From: Ornithodoros turicata | Taxonomy: Eukaryota; Arthropoda; Arachnida; Ixodida; Argasidae | Length of the DNA stretch: 64,000 nt | NCBI RefSeq assembly: GCF_037126465.1 | Contig: NW_026999346.1 | Span: forward strand, 1,616,565 to 1,680,564 | Direction of reading: 5' to 3' | In this document: one piece after another, positions 9,637 to 20,066 of the stretch | How the letters are laid out: each line of letters opens with the position of its first letter | Position numbering within the stretch: the first letter of the stretch is position 1 | Translations under genes and position numbers: made by a program | Notes under the pieces: model-generated | Seen by the model: only the letters and a program-made list of their open reading frames with translations | What the model was told of the DNA's origin: nothing | The model's database searches: none

Positions 9637-10343
9637 ATGGCAGCCTGTCAGGCGACAGGTCCTGCAGTGGAGGTTGAGTGCCCTAAATGTGGTCGCGTAT
9701 TTAAGTAAAAAAGAGGATTACCATTACATCTGAAGAAATGTCCCCCTGAGCGTGCAAACGATCAGGTTAGTCTAGAGCGTGTCCATAAGTTCTGGAAACG
9801 GGAAGAGCTAGTACTCATGGCTATGAGAGAGTGCGAGTTGCTCGAGTCACAGCCCCATAATATAAATAAGGAACTGTAAAAAACGGTACGGGGACGGAGT
9901 TCAGAGCAAATACGGAAAAAGCGCCAATCAGTAGCATACCGGGAGATTTTCAAGGACGTTTGTTCACAACGGATGGATAACATCAGCAACACCGACGGAT
10001 GCCGGCCTGAGCCATCGACAGACCTGGAGCTGGGCCGCGTCCGCACTAGGAGTTCAGGGACGTTGGATACGGAGGAGCATCGGGAGCAGAGCCACATTCC
10101 CCTGGCGACACCGAGGACTCAGACGCTGGTGGATAATACAACATTAAGTGATTCTCGTCTATAGTGCCCTTGCAGAAGAGATTGCTTGCCACATCGAAGA
10201 GATAGAACCTACCCAGGAGTCAATCCCAGCAACAGACTACAGATCCTTAGGGAGCACAGAAGAAGCTCAACAGAATGGGGTCCAGTACTTGGCTCAGATC
10301 GGGACGCAGGCTTCTACGACACTATATGAGGAAGAGGAGAGAG
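9637..10343 (+). pseudogene. R2 copy 4, N-terminal finger and Myb region
   Basis: The ATG at 9637 gives MAACQATGPAVEVECPKCGR; a finger of form C-x2-C-x12-H-x3-C is completed after an in-frame TAA. Next comes a Myb-like stretch, WKREELVLMAMRECELLESQ, then RGRSSEQIRKKRQSVAYREI, with one stop between. The frame then continues in pieces to DTTLYEEEERV, where the LTR element has inserted. A single finger contrasts with the two fingers of the main lineage here. Confidence 0.7.
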
Positions 10344-10513
10344 TGTAGAGGAGGTGGTGTCCCTCTACATGAGTCCTGACCGGCGATGATGGAATGTCCC
10401 AGCGGGTAGATGTGCGTGGCTCACGCTAGGACGGTGCCGGTAGAACTGCCGTGCCAGAGCCGTAGCGCGTGGCAGCAGAGGCACGTCTTCGTCATCACAC
10501 ACGGGCCGCCACA
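10344..10513 (-). repeat. LTR (downstream copy in - orientation)
   Basis: This 170-bp repeat has TG...CA ends, and a purine-rich tract lies next to it at 10514-10530 on the - strand. It contains about 6 bp absent from the other LTR (CGTAGCG near 10461). Confidence 0.85.
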
Positions 10514-11318
10514 TCACTCCCCCCCTCAGACGCGGAGCGGTGTAGAGCTAGCGGTTGGGGTCCGCGTCGATACATGAAGAGGAGGAAGACGGGCGACATG
10601 TGGAACAGGGACGACTTGTTCAGAAATCGCAGTAGCAGCAGAATGGTTGGTGCGGGCAAGCGCTGACCGGGCGGGTTCCGGGGGCGGTGTGAGGACAGGT
10701 ATGCCGAAGTAATACAGAGAGGGGCGACAGAACCGCGACCGGTTCGTGAGCGCTGGGCTCGTAGTGTTGTCGCCAAGGAGACTGCGGGGAGGACCATCGT
10801 GAAGCACGGGGAGACCGGGAGTAAAACTCACTGTGGCCTCCGTGCGTGTCCCCGGTGGAACGTTGGTCCCGGAGCCTCTTGACCGCATCTGGACGAGCTG
10901 CCAGTGTCTTGTATGGAAGCCTGGTGGGAAGGCGAGGCGGGCAGGGTTCTTGGACCGCAAGCGTAGCAGATGCGGGTGGGGCGGTCGACAGCGGCGTACC
11001 GCGACCGGTACAGGAGCGTGATGCTCGGGAAGGTGCCGCTGGTGAAAGCCCGAGGAGTGCCATCGCGAAGCATGTGGCGACGTGACGCAGAGTGAGAGAC
11101 CATGGCGATGCGAGCTGAGTAGATGAGCGAGCTGGGTAGAACCATGGTGTTGCGCGGCCGTGCGTTGCGGTGAGTGGAGCCGCGGTGAATTGACGTCGTC
11201 GCCTAGCGGTTCCTCGGTAGAACGTTGCACCGTACCTTCGGAGGTGGGCTTGCAGTAATTTGGGATGGTGCTTGGCCGAATTATGCCGAACATGGTGTTC
11301 GTTGTTCGGGTCACCAAA

Positions 11319-11482
11319 TGTAGAGGAGGTGGTGTCCCTCTACATGAGTCCTGACCGGCGATGATGGAATGTCCCAGCGGGTGGATGTGCGTGGCCTCAC
11401 GCTGGGACGGTGCCGGTAGAACTGCCGTGCCAGAGTCGTGGCAGCAGAGGCACGTCTTCGTCATCACACACGGGCCGCCACA
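11319..11482 (-). repeat. LTR (upstream copy in - orientation)
   Basis: This 164-bp repeat has TG...CA ends. The putative primer-binding site (TGGTGACCCGAACAACG on the - strand) is adjacent at about 11300-11317. Confidence 0.85.
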
Positions 11483-11488
11483 AGAGAG

Positions 11489-13812
11489 GGACCGGGCTGG
11501 GCTAGGGAAGGCAGGACCGCAGCAAGAGTACAGGCCGCGCTCGTGGAATACTGCCGACGTTCAACTTCGCAAGCGGCAAGCAGGGGTCTTCAAGGCATTG
11601 TATCCAGAGTACTACGAGGTGATGTCAGCTATGCTGATTTAAATCGATGGACTGCTACGTTGGCAGTTCCAAGACAGGGCCGCCCACATCATGGGGAGCA
11701 GCAGCCGCATGGACAGCCATCTAACCGGGTACTCCGGCGACGTCGATACGCTGAGTTCCAGCGGTTGTTTACGAAGGACAAGAGGACCTTGGCGTCACGT
11801 GTGTTCGACGGTGTTAAAACAAATCAGAGGATCCCGGAGGAAGTAGTAAACTTCTGGGCTGACACCATGACAGAGGATCCTGAGCATGCATTACTTGATG
11901 CTACCTAGTACCCGGTCCACCGGATGGGATTGGACCCCATTGCGGATATCGATGTACGTATGGCATTACGAGGAGTTCGCTCGTCCCCTTGGCCTGACGG
12001 AATTACAAGTCATAAACTGAGACAGATGCCCCCCGAGGACCTGGCGGCACTGTTCAATCTCTTTCTTCTCCTTGGCCGGCTATCTCCTGGGTTGACATCA
12101 GCAAGGACGACCTTTTTACCAAAATTACCAGTAAGCACAGCACCATCTCATTATACGCCAATCACTGTTAGCTCCATGATTGTGCGTGTCTTTCATAGGA
12201 TTCTGGATAAAAAATTAAGAATAGGGCTATCACTTGATTTTACACAACAGGCATACCGTCCCACGGATGGAACCTTGGAAAATGCATGGCCACTGAGGCA
12301 CCTATTACGTACTGCCAGGAGGAAATGTAAAGGGCTCGCATGTGCCTCAGTTGATTTAAGAGGAGCATTTGATAGCTTGCCGTACCCAGTAATTTTCAAT
12401 GTGTTACGAGCTAGAGGTGCTGATCCTTGTTTTTTGCTATACCTGAAGAATTTCTATGCATGTAGTTCTACTACGTTACAGATGGGGAGGGCAGAGAGGC
12501 TTGTGAGGCCGACCAAGGGGGTGCGCCACGGGCACCCCCTTTCACCGATATTGCTCAATCTTGTGCTAGATGACTTTTTGGCCACTCTACCGCAGCCCAT
12601 TGGCCCAGAGGTGAATGGGGTCCGCCTGGGAGCCCTCGCATTCGCAGACGATGTGATGCTACTGGCCGAGACAGAGGAGGGTCTCCAACACTTGCTGGGC
12701 GCATTTACCATTTTTGCGGGATCTCGCGGCCTACACATCAATGTTGACAAATGTGCTACTTGGACCTTGGTACCCTCAGGGAAACAAAAGCTGGTCAAAG
12801 TGGTAAGCACTACGTACTTTATTGGCCAAGAGCCACTGCCCTCCCTTTCGGTATCTGACAAACTATCCTACCTCGGTGTTTTGATAGACTGCTTTGGACA
12901 TGCTACTCCAAATAAGATAACAGCAGCAGAGCAACTAAATGCATTACGATGCTGCCAGCTAAAACCACATCAAAAGTACATTATGTTAATATATTACTTG
13001 TTACTGCGATTGGTGTATGGTTGGAGTGTCGCAGACACTGATTTACCAATGTTACACAAGTGTGATAGACAAATTAGACAATGCCTTAGGAGCGCATTAT
13101 ATCTCCCACATGATGAGCCGAACTCATATTTGTACACACGTGTAAGAGACGGTGGACTAGGGGTACCATGCATGGCTCAGAGCATTACCCGTATACGTCG
13201 AGACAGACTGTGTAATATGGGCCGAAGGGAGAATGACCATTACTTGGAAGCAGTTACAGGAACAGAGCTCTACCACCGGCAACTGGCCCGCCTAGTCGGT
13301 GCACTTCAGTGGGGCTCGTCAACACTCACAACAGAACAAGCCCATGCCCGGTACTGGCTTCAGCGCCTCCTCGCCACGACTGACGGCAAAGGATTGGCTC
13401 CCATGGCTCGGAGCCCCCCTCCACATTGGTTACGCACGTCGCCGCGGTTCCTGACAGGGGCCGACTGGGTTGAACTTATCAAACATCGGATCCACGCCTT
13501 GCCAGCAAGGGCTCGTTGTGCAGGGGCAGATCGAAACCAACCAGATGGCAGGCTGGCTGCCTCGCCACAGAGTCAGTGGCGCACATCATCCAAGCGTGCC
13601 CACGGACTCATGGGGCACGAGTCAACCGCCATGATACGGTGGTCAAAAGTGTTCGGCGGACTCTGCAGGAAGAAGGCATCCAGGTCTTCAGGGAGCCAAG
13701 GATTAGACTGGGTGGTGGTGCCATCGTGAAGCCGGACCTTGTGCTATGCACAGAAGAGGCAGCCACGGTTATGGACATTCAAATTCGTGGTGACTTCCGT
13801 TCCCTGTCCTGA
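11489..13812 (+). pseudogene. R2 copy 4 RT and endonuclease
   Basis: After the LTR insertion the linker resumes (VQAALVEYCRRSTSQ). A stop at 11907 precedes a 601-residue open frame (11924-13729) holding the entire RT: PDGIT, TTFLPK, SVDLRGAFDSLP, GVRHGHPLSPILLN, LAFADDVMLLAE, and a long thumb. A frameshift near 13510 moves the endonuclease to another frame: CLATESVAHIIQAC knuckle, THGARVNRHD, then KPDLVLCTEEAATVMDIQI. RHD plus DIQI-type residues are typical of classical R2 proteins, unlike the RHN/DVAIAWD of the other copies. The long intact RT suggests recent activity. GHPLSP replaces GDPLSP. Confidence 0.82.
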
Positions 13813-14133
13813 TTCGCCCGGGAAAAGATACGGAAGTATTCAATCCCGGACCTCAACGAAACCATCATGAACATCACGGAACTACCAGTGGTGCGGCATA
13901 TGCCCCTCACGTTCTCTGAGCGAGGGGCAATAGAATGCAGTGCATACGACTTTCTATTGAACGTTGGTTTTACGCACAGAAAGGTAGCACATTTATGTTT
14001 ACTGGTTTCCCTGGGTTCTATTAAATGCTTCAGATGTCACCACAGGGCAACAAGCTTCCATTGCTAGGTTTAAACTCTTCCTGTTTGTAAAAAGTGTTCA
14101 AGATTTTTGTTGATTATTTCAATAAAAAGGGAT
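13813..14133 (+). pseudogene. R2 copy 4 C-terminal tail and 3' UTR
   Basis: A stop at 13810 is followed by a continuing frame (FAREKIRKYSIPDL, then ITELPVVRHMPLTF...GVIE-type residues) to 14066, matching the end of R2 endonuclease domains. A short AT-rich tail with AATAAAAAGGGATA follows. It has no hairpin like the one at the 3' end of the main lineage. Confidence 0.6.
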
Positions 14134-14148
14134 ATAGTCAAATAATTT

Positions 14149-14302
14149 GGGGGGCGTGACTCAGGTATTCGATTGCGATTGCTGTGCGATTTCTTGGCGC
14201 TATCGAATAGAGCTTTTTAGTTTAATCCTGAGTCACGGGCGGTCCAGCCTCCTCGTGGCACCCCTTGGGAAATGGCAACAGCTGCCGGCTAACGGATCGC
14301 TC
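14149..14302 (+). ncRNA. HDV-like ribozyme, R2 copy 5
   Basis: P1 pairs the initial GGGG run with CCCC. P2 is GGGCGGTCC with GGATCGCTC (9 bp including two G-U pairs). P3 is GCC/GGC around TCCTCGT. J4/2 is GGCTAAC. The J1/2 hairpin is CGTGACTCAGG with CCTGAGTCACG. The G-U changes in P2 keep pairing, which supports the fold. Confidence 0.82.
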
Positions 14303-14421
14303 ACGGCATAAGCCGTGGTAGGAGCGGAAATCCTGTATTTTGATGTTTTAAGCCTCCGGGGTAGTTACCCAGGAGCGCTCCGTTCTTACCTGGCTGAGCG
14401 GTACAGGTTTCTTTCCCGCCT

Positions 14422-15326
14422 GTGGAGCTAGTGTACCATATATACCACACTCGACTGACATCAAGAAAGAAGCTAGAGCGTCACTACCAGGAACATTCTC
14501 TACGTATTCAGTGGCGATGCAACCTATGCCGTCAGAAGACATTATGGTCGGCGAAGAGTATGTCTTCACACCACTCGAAATGCCGTAAGCGGCGGGGGCG
14601 CCACCCTAACGGAGAAGAGGAATCTCAAGAAGACGAAGTGACTCGCAGAGACACTGACGTGGACGATCCGATGAGCAGAGCCCGGATCCAGCGGCACTCT
14701 CCCTGGGTGGGCTGCGGTCGGCTCTGGTTGTGGCGGGGCGGGTGTGCCCGACTCGGCGGCTGAGCCGCCTGAGCAGGCGACAACAGTAGTTGAAACGTCC
14801 AGAGACTTTAGGGAGGTGGTTGGTACTTCTTCCAGTCCTGTGCCGACGCCCGATGTGTCCCAGCTGGCTTCTATGCTGGCAGGCGAGGAGCTAACGCCTC
14901 CTCTGGGATGGCCCGGAGGGCCTTACAGCTACACGCAGCAGGATGAGTCCTGCGATGGGCGCTCTGAACGACTTAGTGGCACCTTGGACATACCACCCTT
15001 GATAGACTCTGGCGGCTCGGTCGCGGAGCCGGATTCGGCCGATCTTGCCCGGACCGGGTTGGTGGTGGCCGGCCCGGGGGTTGTGTCGTATGGTCGGTGG
15101 ACCGAGGCGAAGTTGACCCTCATGGCTAGAGCGGAAATGGACCTTGGAGATCACCCGTTCAAGAACCAGGAACTTCATAAGAGGTATCCCCATCGCTCGT
15201 TACAAAGCGTACGCATGATGCGACATTCGCAGAGATACAAAATGGTACTGCGCGCTCTTCGCGAGCGAGAGCGAGAGAGGCAGACTCTTCCCATGCCACC
15301 AATACCTGAAGAGGTCCCGCTCCCCC
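14422..15326 (+). pseudogene. R2 copy 5, zinc-finger and Myb part
   Basis: The segment encodes PVELVYHIYHTRLTSRKKLE with a degenerate first finger (both cysteines changed to tyrosine/isoleucine) and an intact second finger (CNLC...HHSKC). After a frame change, a Myb-like domain lies at 15085-15260: SYGRWTEAKLTLMARAEMDL and RYPHRSLQSVRMMRHSQRYK. Coding breaks at PIPEEVPLP, where the nested insertion begins. Confidence 0.82.
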
Positions 15327-17997
15327 GATATTTATTTATTTTTATTTATGCAAATACCTCAAATGCCCGCGAGGGGCGTTACATGAGGGGGGAGTGAACG
15401 AATAATACAATAAGAACTATACATCACATAATGAATATATTATTATCAACTAGCACGCGAGGTTACATATGTTCAGTAACACACAAACAAAATAATACAA
15501 GTAAATGAGACACACTTTACAATTCAAAAAAGGAACACAACTGTCTACGAAATGCAGAAACATCAGAGATGGTGGCGATGGATTGGGGAAGGCCATTCCA
15601 AATGTCAATAGCATGTGGAAAGAAGGAATGGAGAAACTGGGATGAACGACAATGGATATGCTAAACATTGCATGTGTGATCAGTCCTGGTGGAGACGTAG
15701 TGTGCTGGTGCAATGAAAGAGGGTCGGATGGCTTGATTGAAGTAAAACTTGTGAAAGAGACACAAACGAAAGTATCTTCTACGGAGTGCAAGAGGAGGAA
15801 GATCGATGGATGACTTTAACAAGGTAATACTAGACGGATATGAATATAGTTGGACAAAATAAAACGGGTTGCACGATTTTGAATGGACTGGAGAAGATCC
15901 TTAAGAGTTGAGTGGTAGGGATCCCATATGCTGCAAGCATACTCTAATTTGGGCCTAATTCGGGTTAGGTAAGCAAGACGTTTGACGTCCGGGGGAGCAG
16001 GCCTAAGGTTACGACGTATGAAGCCAAGTTTACGATTTGCATCCCTTACAATGGTATGAACGTGATCTGACCAGGAAAGATTTGGTGAGAAATGAAGCCC
16101 TAAATACCTGTAGTTATCAGAAGTGTTGACAACCGACTCGTCAATGTGATATTGATAGGTGAGGGGGGACCTAGAGCGAGAAAATGGAACGTGGAAGCAC
16201 TTGGAAGCATTTAAGGCAGTTGGAAATTGACGCAAGGTCTTGCTGAAGGGTTATTTCATCTCAACGGGATTTAATAGCACGGTAGAATACGCAGTCATCG
16301 ACGAAGAGCCTGATGCAGGATGAGATGGAGTGCGAGAGGCCATTTATAAATATAAGAAAGGACCAAGAACAGAACCTTGGGGTACACCCGAAGAAACAGG
16401 GAGGAAGGCCGAAGAGGAGTTGTTTACAATGGTTGTTTGAACTCTGTTAGAAAGGTAACTCACGATCCAGTTAAAGACGTCGGAATGTAGGTTAAGGAGC
16501 GAAAGTTTGTGTACAAGACCTGAATGTGACACAGAATCAAATGCTTTTTTAAAATCAAGAAAGACTGCATCTGTTTGGACCCCACGATCCATATTGGAGA
16601 TGATATCAAAGGTGAATAGGGAGAGCTGGGTTTCGCATGAAAAGCCCCTACGAAAACCATGTTGTTGAGCAAAAAAGAAATTGTTGCCTTCGAGGTGAGA
16701 CGAGATAGCTGAGTAAATTACGTGTTCGATAATTTTGCGCGGAATACTAGTTAAGGAAATTGGACGATAATTGAGGGGAGATGACGTATCGCCGCCTTTG
16801 AAAAAAGGGGACGACCTTGCCCTGTCGCCAGTCGTGGGGCACGTGCCCCTGTTCAAGTGATTGCTTGAAGATGAAGGTCAGGAACATGGACTAGGGTTCT
16901 TTGGTATTTTTAAGTACGTTAGAGTTGATGGAATCAAGTCCACAAGAGTGCGATAATTTCATGTTCTCAATTACCTTAAGTACCCCGGGCTGGGAGACCA
17001 CAATTTTGGGCATAGGAGTGAAAGCGCCGGTGGATGTGAGAGCACGGGGGAAACTTTGACGGTCGTCATGCGTAAACACACTGACAAAAGCTGCGTTAAA
17101 GACAGTCGCACAGTCGGCGTCACACATTGCTGATCCGTCGGGGTTAGTCAGGCGGATGGAATCGGGCGCCGGTGGATTAATAATTTTCCAAAATTTGCGA
17201 GGGTTATTAGATAACGTAGTTGTAAGCTCCGTGGAATAAAACTTGCGCTTTGCATGGCGAATAGCCCTTACGTACTCGGTCGAACACTCGTGATATTTTG
17301 AGTACGCGGACTCAGTACCAGTTCGTTTGGCTTGCCGGTACAGGCGCTTTTTCTTATTGCGGAGCTTCCTTAGGTTATTTGAATACCAAGGAGCGCACGT
17401 GTATGGTTTTATTACAACTGATGGGACGTGTCTGTCAATCAGCTCATTAAGTTTATTTCGAAAGAGGATCCAATTTTCCTCAACCGAACGTTCACCACCA
17501 CCGACCATGAATGATGGAAAGTAAGAAAGTAGCTCGTGGTTTATTGCCACAAAGTCAGCCCTGTCATAGAGCCTTATTGTTTTACGAGGGGCTTGTCTAA
17601 TAGGAGCGCATAAGCGAAGCGGCAGATGAATAGCTTTGTGGTCGCTAATATGCAATGGGAATGACATTCGTCCAGTGATAGAAGGGTCATTAACAAGTAT
17701 CAAGTCGAGAATTGATGCACTTGAGGACGAAGTACGTGTAGGTTCAGAAATTAGTTGTGTTAAACCAAGAGTAGAACAAACATCGGCGAAATCAAATTCC
17801 TCACGCGAAGACCCAGTAGGGATGTTCCAGTTGATACCCGGATAATTGAAATCTCCCGTGATACACATCTTAGCATTAGGGTGACGTGTGATAAGTGTCA
17901 ACAGTGCATCACTGAACAAAGGTACAAAACCAATGGAGTCCGGTGGTCGTGGATTCCTTGCCCTGCTGGAAATAATCCAATTCAAAATAGCCCAGAA
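15327..17997 (-). mobile_element. CR1-type non-LTR retrotransposon, 5'-truncated
   Basis: The element lies on the - strand, inserted in R2 copy 5. Its 3' end (left side) has a T/A-rich tail (TTTATTTATTTTTATTTA on the + strand) next to a GCCCGCGAGGGGCG inverted motif. The right side stops inside the endonuclease domain at about 17997. The coding part has an apurinic-type endonuclease followed by RT and no RNase H, which fits CR1/L2-type elements. Confidence 0.82.
15816..17997 (-). pseudogene. CR1 endonuclease-RT protein, broken
   Basis: Frame 17985-16891 has the endonuclease end: ITGDFNYPGINW, LILVNDP and ISDHKAIHL, followed by the linker RKFWKIINPP and SCGLDSINSNVLK. Frame 16856-16344 has RT motifs NYRPISLTSIPRK, QHGFRRGFSCETQL, FLDFKKAFDSVSH and GVPQGSVLGPFLY. 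The segment with the catalytic YADD box (about 16250-16340) is interrupted by a frame change. Frame 16235-15816 holds the thumb (YRYLGLHFSPNLSWSDH, RPKLEYACSIWDPY). At least three lesions. Confidence 0.85.
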
Positions 17998-20066
17998 ATC
18001 TCATTCGGTTTAAGTGGATATCACATTTACAATTCTCATTGAAAGAGGCCAAAATTTCCCATTCCGAATCGACAATTTTGGACAAATACCATACTGAAAA
18101 CTACTGGAATTTAGTGGGTTTCAAAGAGAAATCACTGTAATTGTCAATGGGGATGAAGTGGAACAACGCTTAATCACACCCACTGGAGGCCAGTCTAGTT
18201 TACCATTGGCCAATGTGCTGTAGCCCAGATTTTCCCATTAAAGTCACACGGAAATTCTCATTGACGATTCACCTTTTGAATGTGTAATAACATTCGATTC
18301 TGCTGCATCAAATGAGCAGAACGCATGTTTTTGCTGTAGAAAGGAGTTACACTAGATGCCGTTTCTGCGTGCATATTTATTTCTTCACACATCACAATAC
18401 AGTAGATATTAAAATATTACAAGTGGGACATATAAAGGTGAAAGTTATTTCAAATGTTCAAAAGTGTGAATATTCACCAATCAGTTAAAAATCGCTAGCA
18501 AGACAGTGAACAACAAGAGTAAAAACTCGATTCAGCACTTACATGTTTTGAAAGCATACTGTCCATCACCAACACACACAAAATAAATCCACAATCAGTA
18601 ACTGCATAGTGATGTGTCCCCAACGTCCGTACAGCGTCGACGAACAAAACAGAAGGTCTTGAAGCACTCAACCATCATGGTCTTCTGTGCTTCGTAGGTG
18701 ATTCGCGATGTCCCGTCCAGCTTGCGTTTCATGAGTGAAAACTAATCCCATCCAACTTCGGTAAGATTCCGTTCTGGTCACCTGCTGACAAATGCCTATG
18801 CCAGCTGCGTCGCACCAGCCTAACCTTCGAGAAACACAATTTTTAAAAGATACAAGAACAGCAGCATGTCAGTGTGAGTGGGTGTCAAATACATTACATA
18901 CCGTTGCTCACAACGCGGGAGGTAACACTGACTGCACATTTCGCTCTCCTCCCATCACCGGTTGTAATGCCTACGAACCGGGATAAAAACATGTGAGACT
19001 GTGTAGAAAGAACAGGTATGTTTCTAACATCGATTACATACCTTACAAAGGGGAAAAATATCCTCAAAATGACGCCCGAAATACGCGAACTGCTTGTGAA
19101 CTACGCCGGGACAAGGTGCGCATCCGAACACCTCGGCATTCCGTAACAGACTGACTAATCCGTTGAAGATTTGAGGAAACGCATGGACTTCCGTGCACTA
19201 GAATGTTATACGAATGCAAAAACAATAGCTTAAAGTGATAGGTGCGTATGAACTTACCGCGGCACATGTGCTTTTGAGTATATGTTCACGAACATTTGAA
19301 ATAACGTAGCGAACTATTTTCAACGCGGACGAGGCACTATGCGGTGCGGCACGGAAATGTGTTACAACGCGCCCGCTTCGGACTCTGCCTCTGCGAGCGG
19401 CGACATCGGCGAACGGCTTCCTCAGTTGATTTGTTGTTCGGAATAAATTTTCATTTGCTTCATTAATTAATTTATACTATGTCTGATTGTCGTTCAATTT
19501 TCGCTTGCAATATATGTCGATACGGTGCGTATTCTGGAGTTTCATTTGTTTGAATCGGACGCGTTCCTCGAATTAGTTCATGTTCTACACGGACGTATGG
19601 CGTTCTTCCTAATTTTATTATAACTTAATTTGAGAGTGATGATGTACTATTGGTCACCATTACGCTCGTTCCTTCAGCAACTGGCTTCTCACTTATTGTA
19701 TTGGCGGCCATGCAACATGTTGGATCCCACTAAATCAATTGGAAAGCAGTTTCTCATTGGTACACATTAGCCCAATTCCTCATTCCTTCTATTGGTGCAG
19801 ACGGTAATGCACAACATGTTGAATCTCATTAAATCAATTGGAAGTCAGAGTTTCTCACTGACGACCATTAAACCATTTCGTTCAATTGGTTCCTTGCTTC
19901 GTGACGTGGTCTTCGCCACACAACACGGCAGAGCCCGGTTTCGCGAAGGCAGCTTCCCTGCTTAACTTCGACTTTAGTCAATGAGAAATAGTCGGCTTTT
20001 ACACGTTGAACGAATTCGCAGTCTGATTTCTCATTGAATCTCATTAAAATGGCGGGGAGAAGTCAA
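17998..20066 (+). mobile_element. CTCATT-rich element of unknown type
   Basis: About 2.07 kb without a credible gene lies between the CR1 and the resumed R2 coding sequence. It begins ATCTCATTC and ends GTCAATGAGAT, giving a short 8-bp terminal inverted repeat. TTCTCATTGA-like words recur near both ends (for example 18034, 18255, 19751, 19829, 20029, 20037) in either orientation. AATCAATTGGAA is repeated at 19735 and 19834. This looks like a non-autonomous DNA transposon with subterminal repeats. I could not find a clear target-site duplication, and a Helitron-type origin is possible. Confidence 0.5.

Larger units (their letters stand above)
10344..11482 (-). mobile_element. Miniature LTR retrotransposon (TRIM-like)
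   Basis: Two long terminal direct repeats, 10344-10513 and 11319-11482, share over 90 percent identity by eye. On the + strand they start TGTAGAGG and end CGCCACA, the usual TG...CA ends. Read on the - strand, the base after the upstream LTR is TTTGGTGACCCGAACAACG, which has the form of a tRNA primer-binding site. A purine tract, GAGGGGGGGAGTGA, precedes the downstream LTR. The internal part is only about 805 bp and encodes no gag or pol motif. The 313-residue - frame over it is proline-rich, starts inside an LTR, and looks like chance in GC-rich DNA. It would need another element's proteins to move. Confidence 0.85.
10338..11488 (-). repeat. Target-site duplication AGAGAG around the LTR element
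   Basis: AGAGAG lies at 10338-10343 and again at 11483-11488, directly flanking the two terminal repeats. A 4-6 bp duplication fits LTR-retrotransposon integration. The local GA-richness makes the exact length uncertain. Confidence 0.65.
9297..14133 (+). mobile_element. R2-clade copy 4, divergent lineage
   Basis: A second, clearly different R2-type lineage in the same satellite. It has one N-terminal CCHC-type finger, a Myb-like segment, RT and a classical R2-style endonuclease region. The leader is 9297-9636. It is interrupted by a miniature LTR element (10344-11482). Its end reads CAATAAAAAGGGATA, followed by TAGTCAAATAATTT, which looks like the satellite start with one C-to-T change; only 14 bp of it remain before R2 copy 5. 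The 3' boundary is therefore inferred. I tried to fold a ribozyme at its 5' end and could not make one convincing. Confidence 0.78.

Noticed and set aside
10526..11467. 313-codon - strand frame in the miniature LTR element as a gag gene
   Set aside because: It starts inside the LTR, lacks zinc knuckles or protease motifs, and its Pro/Arg/Ser/His-rich composition fits chance coding in GC-rich DNA.
14134..14148. TAGTCAAATAATTT as a certain satellite remnant
   Set aside because: Nine or so matching bases are too few to be sure; treated as inference for the copy 4 boundary.
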